32,491 bases of DNA from Gemmatimonadota bacterium (GTDB taxonomy: Bacteria > Latescibacterota > UBA2968), in NCBI GenBank assembly GCA_026706845.1, contig JAPOXY010000043.1:1-32491 (forward strand). The letters are read 5' to 3'. A program made the position numbers and the translations under genes. Within the stretch, counting starts at the first letter, position 1, and every line of letters starts with the position of its first letter. Shown here one piece after another: positions 25,119 to 31,493 of this stretch. The notes under the pieces are model-generated. The model made no database searches. It worked only from the letters and a program-made list of their open reading frames with translations, and was not told the DNA's origin.

Positions 25119-25140
25119 TATTCCCGGTAATCGGGGAATA
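25119..25140. promoter_or_regulatory. 22-bp palindrome at the predicted transcription start of the CYTH operon
   Basis: tattccc and gggaata flank an 8-nt centre. On the minus strand it begins a few nt after the -10 element, so it covers about +1 to +20. It could be a repressor operator or a 5'-leader hairpin. Confidence 0.55.
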
Positions 25141-25143
25141 GTA

Positions 25144-25172
25144 ATGATAACACACCTCATCATTGAAAGCAA
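25144..25172 (-). promoter_or_regulatory. Probable sigma-70-type promoter of the CYTH-CHAD-ParA operon
   Basis: On the minus strand, TTGCTT (25172-25167), 17 nt, then TATCAT (25149-25144). The -10 matches 5 of 6; the -35 is weak. The predicted leader of about 65 nt includes the palindrome. Confidence 0.45.
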
Positions 25173-25209
25173 TTTTTTAGATGATGCATCGCACCGTTTT
25201 TGGTGTATA

Positions 25210-25238
25210 TTGAAATTTGCAAATGTTTTATAAATAAT
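25210..25238 (+). promoter_or_regulatory. Probable sigma-70-type promoter for the SDR gene
   Basis: TTGAAA, 17 nt, AATAAT: 5 of 6 matches in both elements. The predicted start, near 25245, leaves a leader of about 29 nt carrying AAGGGG ahead of the ATG. Confidence 0.55.
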
Positions 25239-25273
25239 AGCCTTGTACTACTATACCAAAAGGGGATCGCACT

Positions 25274-26041
25274 ATGTCACTCGATGGAAAAAAGGCTCTC
25301 GTCACTGGTGGACGCCGCAATATCGGGCGCGGAATTGCCCTTGCTCTGGCTCAGGCGGGCTGTGATGTGGGCATCAACGACCTGGAACGAGATGCCGATG
25401 CCGGCAGGACCCTGGAACTGATCCTGGATCAGGGGCGAGAAGCCGACTTCTTTCAGGCCGATATCTCCAACCGGGCACAGGTGGAAGCAATGTTCACCGC
25501 CTTCATCGACCGTTTTAACCGCCTCGATATCCTGGTCAACAATCCCTATGCCGGAAGCGGGGCTACCTTCCTCGAAATCACCGAAGAAAACTGGGATTTG
25601 ACCCTGGACGTATGTCTCAAAGGCTTTTTTCTTTGCAGTCAGCAGGCTGCCCGCATCATGGTACAACAGGGCGAGGGAGGCTGCATTGTCAGTACTTCTT
25701 CGGTCCATGCCTACCGCGCCTGGCCCGAAGATACGGCCTACGGAGTAGCCAAAGCCGGTGTGCTGCGTCTCACCGAGAGCATGGCCGTGGACTTAGGTCC
25801 TCACAATATCCGCTGCAACGCCGTGATGCCGGGGTATATGGACCTGACCCATATTTTTGGCACTCAGGCTCCGTCTGTGGGCAGCGTGTCCGATGAACTC
25901 AAAACCAATATCCCTCTGGAGCGCCGCGGCACCCCCGAAGACATCGGACGAGCCGTTGCCTTTCTCTGCTCGCCAGCGGCTGGCAATATTACCGGTGCAT
26001 CCCTACCAGTGGATGGCGGTCTCTTGACCACGGGCGTCTAA
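25274..26041 (+). CDS. Short-chain dehydrogenase/reductase (SDR)
   Basis: 255 aa, classical SDR length. The cofactor loop is TGGRRNIGRG (about 11-20). The structural NNAG is altered to NNPYAG. Serine lies in VSTSS (near 141-143), and the catalytic Tyr-Lys pair is in DTAYGVAKAG (about Y156, K160). The NIRCNAVMPGYMDLTHIF loop and the C-terminal NITGASLPVDGGLL are typical of FabG-like sugar or hydroxyacid dehydrogenases. The substrate cannot be read from the sequence. It has its own promoter and terminator and points towards the catabolic operon, so it may supply an oxidation step for the same compound, but it is not co-transcribed with it. Confidence 0.92.
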   Translation: MSLDGKKALVTGGRRNIGRGIALALAQAGCDVGINDLERDADAGRTLELILDQGREADFFQADISNRAQVEAMFTAFIDRFNRLDILVNNPYAGSGATFLEITEENWDLTLDVCLKGFFLCSQQAARIMVQQGEGGCIVSTSSVHAYRAWPEDTAYGVAKAGVLRLTESMAVDLGPHNIRCNAVMPGYMDLTHIFGTQAPSVGSVSDELKTNIPLERRGTPEDIGRAVAFLCSPAAGNITGASLPVDGGLLTTGV

Positions 26042-26073
26042 TGCTGGTGATACCAACGTGCGTACCAGATATA

Positions 26074-26111
26074 AGACAAGCCTTCGGGACTGTTTTCCCA
26101 AAGGCTTGTCT
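26074..26111. terminator. Terminator hairpin between convergent SDR and NTF2-like genes
   Basis: agacaagcctt / aaggcttgtct stem (11 bp) with a further GGG/CCC pairing inside. It lacks a long T run, but its position between the convergent gene ends supports it. Confidence 0.7.
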
Positions 26112-26164
26112 AACTGAATTTGTAACATTTTGAGATAATTTGCATTGTATAGTGAGAGACCTTT

Positions 26165-26926
26165 TTATATTCTCGAAATACCACCGATCGTCCACACGCC
26201 CTCAACTTTGCCGACAACAAGAATAGCCTGTTCGCCGTTGCCAGATGCCTCGTCAGCAGTCACCGCCACAAGAACACCTTCAGGGCCAGATTGTGCAACC
26301 TCGATATTTACATTGCTGAACGATGTGGTTCTTTCATTGACTTGCTGTGCCAGTTCTGTGGCACTTTCGATCCGGGTGACTTCACCAACGCCGACGTCAA
26401 GGAGTGGAAACCGGCAGAGAGCAGCACAGGCATCGCCATCGTTTTTGTCGCGTGCATCGCAATAGCGCCGGACATGATCGGTTGCGATCTCAACGGCCCT
26501 GGCGATCGCTGTTTCGTCGTCCTGCCCGTCGTGATAAGTACCCAATGCAAATCGCGCCTGGATACCCCACGAGTCGGCGGGCTTGGTAACAATGTAGGTG
26601 ACGCGGTTCCAGAGGATGGGATCGTCGTCTGCATTGTAGCGCGTCCATCCGCCTACAAGGTGAACTTTGTTGGACGATTCATGAAAACGAACCGGTTCTC
26701 GCCCTCTCGTTAGAACCCAACCAGTCGCGACCCGTGACGTCCAGTCGGCATCATCAGCGTAGTCTCGAGCTGTATCGAAATACATGGTTGGGCCGTTTGC
26801 GGCAACTCTTACATGGGGATAACTCATCACGGCAGCCCAGGCATCTCCATTTTGAGATGCGTCGGCTTTGTAAAATTCAAAGTAGGCTTCTTCTGGTGTG
26901 TCAAAGTGCATCTTGTATTTGGTCAT
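26165..26926 (-). CDS. Tandem NTF2/SnoaL-like protein (253 aa)
   Basis: Function unknown. ATG 26926 has AGGAGAG about 7 nt upstream. Two similar halves each start with a long helix and a short loop: AYFEFYKADASQNGDAWAAVMSYPHVRV (about 14-41) and HVRRYCDARDKNDGDACAALCRFPLLDV (from about residue 150). This cone-helix pattern is that of NTF2/SnoaL-like folds, which serve as small-molecule isomerases, dehydratases or ligand-binding proteins. No signal peptide is seen. It is the last gene of the catabolic operon, 12 nt after the aldolase stop, so it may act on or bind an intermediate of that pathway. Confidence 0.8.
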   Translation of the reverse strand: MTKYKMHFDTPEEAYFEFYKADASQNGDAWAAVMSYPHVRVAANGPTMYFDTARDYADDADWTSRVATGWVLTRGREPVRFHESSNKVHLVGGWTRYNADDDPILWNRVTYIVTKPADSWGIQARFALGTYHDGQDDETAIARAVEIATDHVRRYCDARDKNDGDACAALCRFPLLDVGVGEVTRIESATELAQQVNERTTSFSNVNIEVAQSGPEGVLVAVTADEASGNGEQAILVVGKVEGVWTIGGISRI

Positions 26927-26938
26927 TTGCGTTCTCTC

Positions 26939-27598
26939 CTAACCGTTTTTGCCGTATTGGCTTTCCACGCCTCTGTTGTGAAACGCGTACCAATCGTCAT
27001 CGGTCAGATATTTTGGTTCGCCAAGCTGACGGGAAAGCACGTATTGTCGGCACATGATTTCCAGACGATGGGCCTGGTTGACAGCGCGTTTTAAGGTTGG
27101 TCCGTGGCAGACCATGCCGTGGTTTCCGAGGAGACACGCGGTGCGGTCATAGAGCGCTTCGGATGCGTCTTCGGCAAGCGATTGGCCGCCAAATGTGGAA
27201 TAAGGGACACAGGGCACATCGTTACCGCCAAACACACCCATGAGGTAGTGAAAGCCCGGTAGAGTCATCACATGGCACGATACCGCAACGCAGTAATCGG
27301 AGTGGGTGTGAACCACTGCTCCGGCTTCGGGGTGCTTTTTATAGATGGCACCATGCATGGGCGATTCCGAAGAGGGTTTGCAGTCGCCTGCATACTCACC
27401 GTCGAAGGTGGCTTTGACAATCGTTTCTATGGTAATATTATCTGCGGTTGCACGGTTGGGAGAGATGAGCATTTTGTCGCCAAATCGGACGCTCAGATTG
27501 CCAGAGGACATTTCGTTTAAGCCAAGCTCTCCAACTTTTTTATAATAAAAAACCAATTGCTCGCGTAAGGCCATTTCATAAACGGGATCATCTTCCAT
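26939..27598 (-). CDS. otnC: Class II aldolase/adducin family, probable 3-oxo-tetronate 4-phosphate decarboxylase
   Basis: 219 aa from ATG 27598 (AAGGA 6 nt upstream); the open frame to 27676 overlaps the kinase gene and is rejected. Zinc-binding histidines are in HTHSDY (near 97 and 99) and GNHGMV (near 158). The catalytic-type glutamate is in KPSSESPMHG, and the phosphate-binding SSGNLSVRFGDKMLISP is near residue 30. The family includes fuculose- and ribulose-phosphate enzymes. Because it directly follows a DUF1537 kinase by 10 nt, the OtnK-OtnC pair of the D-threonate/L-threonate/erythronate pathways, where it converts 3-oxo-tetronate 4-phosphate to dihydroxyacetone phosphate plus CO2, is the best assignment. 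Symbol by context. Confidence 0.82.
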   Translation of the reverse strand: MEDDPVYEMALREQLVFYYKKVGELGLNEMSSGNLSVRFGDKMLISPNRATADNITIETIVKATFDGEYAGDCKPSSESPMHGAIYKKHPEAGAVVHTHSDYCVAVSCHVMTLPGFHYLMGVFGGNDVPCVPYSTFGGQSLAEDASEALYDRTACLLGNHGMVCHGPTLKRAVNQAHRLEIMCRQYVLSRQLGEPKYLTDDDWYAFHNRGVESQYGKNG

Positions 27599-27608
27599 AT
27601 GTATTCCT

Positions 27609-28877
27609 TCATTGGTTTTTGTCTGCTTCACGCATCTGCTCCAGGGCAGTATGAATAAAGTTATCTTCACCAACACCGCCCGCTTTCAGTACCAACGACA
27701 ATGGATCGCTCCCTGCACTATGACAATAACCACCGTTGAGAACGTCGAATGTCGCCACCGAAACTTGCACTATACCTAAAGATGCCATGACGGCCCCTGA
27801 TGTTTCTCCCCCCATCACAACAAATTTACGTACACCGTGCTGATAGAAATGCTGGACAACACTGGACAGAAGCTTATCGGCAAGTGTTGCAGCGCCTTCG
27901 CGCCCGAGCTCTGCCTGGGCTCTTTTTACGCCTTCAGAATCCGTTGAGGTACCCACACCTACAGGCCCTTTTTCTAATCGGTCTTTTGCCCATTCGACAA
28001 TGCGGTCAACCATGTTGGCGTCTTGAGCTGCTTCTAAAAGGTCAATGCGAAACACCGGATGCGTTTGCTCGAAATGCGCAAGTTGCCGGACTGATTTTCC
28101 CGTGCAACTCCCAGAAATAACGGCTTCATAACCAGGTGCAGGCGGCAGTAATGTTTTCGGTTGGCTCTTTTTGTCCCTCTGCCAGTTGCGCGCAAGCATC
28201 ACCGGGAGTAGATCTGCGCCAGTGCTCAATGGCAAATCCTTGGACAGTGTTGCCAATTGCTCAAGATTCGACTCATCAATCACGTCGACAATAAAAAACT
28301 TTACGCCCAGGGCCTTCTGCTCTGAAATGTAGTTCTCGCAAGCGTCTGTTCCTGACGCCACAATTTGATATGGCAAAAGACCAACCTTGACCTGACTTTG
28401 TTTCTGTAGTACTTCAACAAGATTGGAATTGGTCATCGGTGTTACAGGATCATTGCGTCTCGGTGATTCGTGTAGCATGATTGACCCGAGAAACAACCGC
28501 CCTTGATAGATTGTTGTGTTTTTCCAGATGGGACAAAAAAATACGTGGTCGGCCTGGGTCAAGTCCATCAACGTTTCTGCCACAGGCCCGATATTGCCAC
28601 GTGCTGTAGATGAAAAGAGCGCACTGTATTTGTAGTATATCTGTCTCGTACCTTTGGCGAGCAGAGCTTCAGCCGTGCGTTTTGCATCGGCACGGGCATC
28701 GTCAGGGGGTTGGATCAGGAGTTTTCGTCCAACGACCACAGCTTGTGCATCGTCGTCGAGTGTATTGAGTGCATCGCCAGATGTTACCAGTGGACAACGC
28801 ACGCCTTCTCTTTCGAGCAAACTCGCGACCATCATCCCACCTGTGAGATCATCTGCGATTACACCAAGTTCAAGCAT
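27609..28877 (-). CDS. otnK: Four-carbon acid sugar kinase (DUF1537, OtnK/DtnK type)
   Basis: 422 aa from ATG 28877, with GGAG about 9 nt upstream and an 8-nt overlap with the PhyH gene. The N-terminal motif GVIADDLTGGMMVA is the hallmark of DUF1537 kinases (usually DDxTGA). A central YKYSALFSSTARGNIG segment and a C-terminal nucleotide-binding VGTSTDSEGVK and VMGGETSGAV complete the two-domain pattern. Family members phosphorylate D-threonate, D-erythronate or 3-oxo-tetronates. No dedicated DtnA-type PdxA dehydrogenase is adjacent. The pairing with an OtnC-type gene suggests the 3-oxo-tetronate kinase branch. The longer open frame to 29291 lies over PhyH and is a shadow. Confidence 0.88.
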   Translation of the reverse strand: MLELGVIADDLTGGMMVASLLEREGVRCPLVTSGDALNTLDDDAQAVVVGRKLLIQPPDDARADAKRTAEALLAKGTRQIYYKYSALFSSTARGNIGPVAETLMDLTQADHVFFCPIWKNTTIYQGRLFLGSIMLHESPRRNDPVTPMTNSNLVEVLQKQSQVKVGLLPYQIVASGTDACENYISEQKALGVKFFIVDVIDESNLEQLATLSKDLPLSTGADLLPVMLARNWQRDKKSQPKTLLPPAPGYEAVISGSCTGKSVRQLAHFEQTHPVFRIDLLEAAQDANMVDRIVEWAKDRLEKGPVGVGTSTDSEGVKRAQAELGREGAATLADKLLSSVVQHFYQHGVRKFVVMGGETSGAVMASLGIVQVSVATFDVLNGGYCHSAGSDPLSLVLKAGGVGEDNFIHTALEQMREADKNQ

Positions 28878-30015
28878 CGCTTTTATCTCCCGAATTTTGT
28901 GCCTCAGCAACGACTTCCTGCATGCCATCCCACTCACTCCAGGGATCACACAGTTTATCGATAGAAATTTGCCATGGATCATAACCTTCGGGATAGTCGA
29001 GAAATTCGCCTTCCCAACCGCGGTCGGGGTGATCGCTGTCTCCTCGCACTTTGGCACCACCGGGACGATGGCGACGCAATCGAAAGTAGGCACTGATGCG
29101 TGGGTCTGCGCCCAAATCGTTGCGGGTACCGCAATGAGGAATACCGTGAACCGAAATAAAGGCATCGCCTTCTTCAGCGAGCACAGGGGTAGGCTCAGGC
29201 CACATAAGGCCATCAGGTGTGAACTGCGCGCCCTCACGATAATGATTGGCGATCCATTCTGGAAGCGTATTGATACCAACACCCTTGTCACCCACGTGCT
29301 TCAAACGTGGCCAACCATGGCCTTCAGGGCCGATGACGCCACCTTGGTCGCGTTGCCGCCTGAAGAATTCAGCCGTGTGATGATGGGCACCCCGAAGGAC
29401 GGCAAAGTTGCCATAGCCAAATTTGGATTGATCGCTGAGGACAACAACGGCAAAGCATGTAAAACTGCCGAGGGAGAGCGTGCAATCTGGATTCTGAAAC
29501 AAAGGCGTACCGTTTACCCCGAGCACGTTGGCACTGCGATCTCCAAAGTGTGGCGTTTTGGGCACATGCCAATCGTCCACTTCGTCCGCTGTTTTGGGAA
29601 TGGCTCCAGACCACTGGCCATCAATGTGCGGGAAGAAGGCGTGATTGGGCACTTCATCGTCGGGCAGACCGTGGTTGCCGATTTCTCTGGATGGCTCGCG
29701 CGGATACAGGACCGGTGAAAAGCCGTGTGTCGGAGGATCGAATGGCCCCATCGTGTTGGTGAGGATGTCGGTCAGCGCTGTTTTATTAATGAGGTCTGTG
29801 ATGGCATCTTCACAGCCGACATAACGGTTTCTTCTTTTGGGCGGATCCATTGTGCCGTTCAGGATTTTACCTGCGGTGATGTTGACCAGCCGCCGGGCAC
29901 GTTGGGTCAGCTCTTTGGGCACGATGTTTTTGAGGATAATGTACCCATCTCGATAGAAAGCGCGTTTTTGCTCGAGGGTGAGTTCGGTTGGACCGTCTGA
30001 GCGTGTGTGTTTCAT
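28870..30015 (-). CDS. Phytanoyl-CoA dioxygenase (PhyH) family protein
   Basis: 381 aa, longer than the usual 270-310. An Fe(II)/2-oxoglutarate oxygenase with the N-terminal LTLEQKRAFYRDGYIILKNI segment typical of PhyH. The iron ligands are His and Asp in PHIDGQW (about 129 and 131) and the distal His in VHGIPHCGTRN (about 289-293), with an Arg-rich YFRLRRHR that would bind 2-oxoglutarate. ATG 30015 follows AAAGAGG by 6 nt. PhyH proteins act on many small molecules besides phytanoyl-CoA, so the substrate is unknown. It sits between a sulfatase-like gene (34 bp) and the kinase gene, suggesting it removes or modifies a group before the four-carbon acid is phosphorylated. Confidence 0.9.
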   Translation of the reverse strand: MKHTRSDGPTELTLEQKRAFYRDGYIILKNIVPKELTQRARRLVNITAGKILNGTMDPPKRRNRYVGCEDAITDLINKTALTDILTNTMGPFDPPTHGFSPVLYPREPSREIGNHGLPDDEVPNHAFFPHIDGQWSGAIPKTADEVDDWHVPKTPHFGDRSANVLGVNGTPLFQNPDCTLSLGSFTCFAVVVLSDQSKFGYGNFAVLRGAHHHTAEFFRRQRDQGGVIGPEGHGWPRLKHVGDKGVGINTLPEWIANHYREGAQFTPDGLMWPEPTPVLAEEGDAFISVHGIPHCGTRNDLGADPRISAYFRLRRHRPGGAKVRGDSDHPDRGWEGEFLDYPEGYDPWQISIDKLCDPWSEWDGMQEVVAEAQNSGDKSDA

Positions 30016-30049
30016 AACTGGCCTCTTTCTGGTTCGGCACTGCTAAGGA

Positions 30050-31405
30050 CTAGGGCATTCTATTGCGAAAGGATTCCACCATTTCGGGAGGCCCACCATT
30101 CTGACCGATGAAGTTAAGAAATGCGTCGTAGAGTCTTCGAACTTCATCGGCGCTCGAGTCGAACCGATTCTCGTTTTGACCTGGATCGGAAGGCAGATGG
30201 TAAAGCTTGTTGGGCGGACCCTGGTTCTCGAGCAGAAGCGTCCATTCGCCGTCAGTTACCTGGCCCTGGGGATTGCCACCATCGGGACTCCAGCCGCCGA
30301 CCCACGCGCCATGCGTGATGGCGTAATCGTGATTTTGGTCGCCGCCATCCAACACGATGGGCAAAAGGGAATTGCCCTCAACCGGCCCAGAATGCTCCGT
30401 GTTGAAGACGTCCAGAATGGTCGGTGGAATATCGATGATGCTGGTTAATGCCGGCGTTCTCCTGGGCGTGGCTTCTGGATAATAGATCATCAGCGGAATG
30501 TGAGCGACTTCCTCATACATATCAAAGTTCTTCGCCACCAGACCATGCTCACCCAGAAGAAATCCATGATCGGCCATGAAGATAATCATGGTCGAATCCA
30601 TCAGTCCCATATTATCTATTTTCTTCAACAGGTGACCAATCCACGTGTCGACGAGGCAGGCTTCTGCACGGTAAAGCACTTCTGCTCGCTTTGTGGTCTT
30701 CTCGTCCATTGGATTCGATCCGTAAGGCGGATAGATGGGTTCAGGACCCTCGTAGTCTTCCTCCTGGAATCGCCGAACGTACCAATCCGGCGGATCCCAG
30801 GGCTCATGTGGATCGAACGTGTCGACCATAAGATAAAAGCTTTCATGCTGGTAGTTCTGCTCCAACCATCGTGTTGCGCTGCGCATTGTCGTGGCGACAA
30901 ATGTATCTTCCTCTTTCTGCCGAAAGGCCGTGTTTCTCAAATGATTGGCCAATCCCAGCGGAAGTTGCTCGGGATGGGTCCGCGTATGTGTACGAAAGCG
31001 TCTTGCGGCATCTCCATCGTAGTCAAAGGGCTGAGTCCTCAAATGATCGGACTCTTGACCTCGAATCCATTCCCATCCTGTGAACCCCCGATTATAGTTG
31101 AACCCGTTATTAAGATGATGAGGTGTATCTGCAATCATCATGGATACGACACCCGCATCTGAAAGCGAATCTGCTATTACGGGAATGTCCCGCTTGAGCG
31201 GTTCCCAGCCTCTCCTGCACATACCAACCTGGCCAGTGACCAGTTCACCTCGAATGGGTACGGTGGGAAAACTGCACACGTAGGCACGGTCGAACAGGAC
31301 GCATTTCTCGGCAAAAGCATCGAGAAACGGTGCGTGGCCTCTTCCCCCGAATACTTTCAGATTATCGCGTCTAAATGTGTCTGATATGATGTGTATAACG
31401 TTCAT
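30050..31405 (-). CDS. Sulfatase-family hydrolase with Thr at the formylglycine position
   Basis: 451 aa, alkaline phosphatase/sulfatase superfamily. The N-terminus NVIHIISDTFRRDNL replaces the usual DD pair with DT. The nucleophile motif, canonically (C/S)xPxR followed by xxxxTG, here reads TVPIRGELVTG, so Thr48 (codon ACC) occupies the place of the Cys/Ser that is converted to formylglycine. The rest is ordinary: VDTFDPHEPWDPP, the late metal-binding ADHGFLLGEHGLVAK, and a C-terminal NKLYHLPSDPGQNENRF. There is no signal peptide, so it is probably cytoplasmic. With Thr it may work like a phosphodiesterase or phosphonate hydrolase of the superfamily rather than a formylglycine sulfatase. The SD before ATG 31405 is weak. 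Confidence 0.88.
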   Translation of the reverse strand: MNVIHIISDTFRRDNLKVFGGRGHAPFLDAFAEKCVLFDRAYVCSFPTVPIRGELVTGQVGMCRRGWEPLKRDIPVIADSLSDAGVVSMMIADTPHHLNNGFNYNRGFTGWEWIRGQESDHLRTQPFDYDGDAARRFRTHTRTHPEQLPLGLANHLRNTAFRQKEEDTFVATTMRSATRWLEQNYQHESFYLMVDTFDPHEPWDPPDWYVRRFQEEDYEGPEPIYPPYGSNPMDEKTTKRAEVLYRAEACLVDTWIGHLLKKIDNMGLMDSTMIIFMADHGFLLGEHGLVAKNFDMYEEVAHIPLMIYYPEATPRRTPALTSIIDIPPTILDVFNTEHSGPVEGNSLLPIVLDGGDQNHDYAITHGAWVGGWSPDGGNPQGQVTDGEWTLLLENQGPPNKLYHLPSDPGQNENRFDSSADEVRRLYDAFLNFIGQNGGPPEMVESFRNRMP

Positions 31406-31493
31406 GATTGTGTTCTGCTTTCAGTTTAAGAAGCAATTATAGATGGCATCTTCAAGCACGTTGTTGCGTGGTTTTTTGCGATCTTATATCCTG

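Noticed and set aside
27260-27300. TGGCACG-containing sequence near 27272 resembling a sigma-54 site (plus strand)
   Set aside because: GG-to-GC spacing is off by one, it lies inside the aldolase gene, and no plus-strand gene follows.
27609-29291. Extended N-terminus of the four-carbon acid sugar kinase
   Set aside because: The DUF1537 motif GVIADDLTGG starts right after ATG 28877, which has an SD. The additional 138 residues overlap PhyH and do not resemble the family.
28654-29718. 354-codon plus-strand ORF opposite the PhyH gene
   Set aside because: The minus-strand frame has the PhyH iron-binding motifs, good SDs and operon spacing; the plus-strand product has no recognisable motif and no SD.
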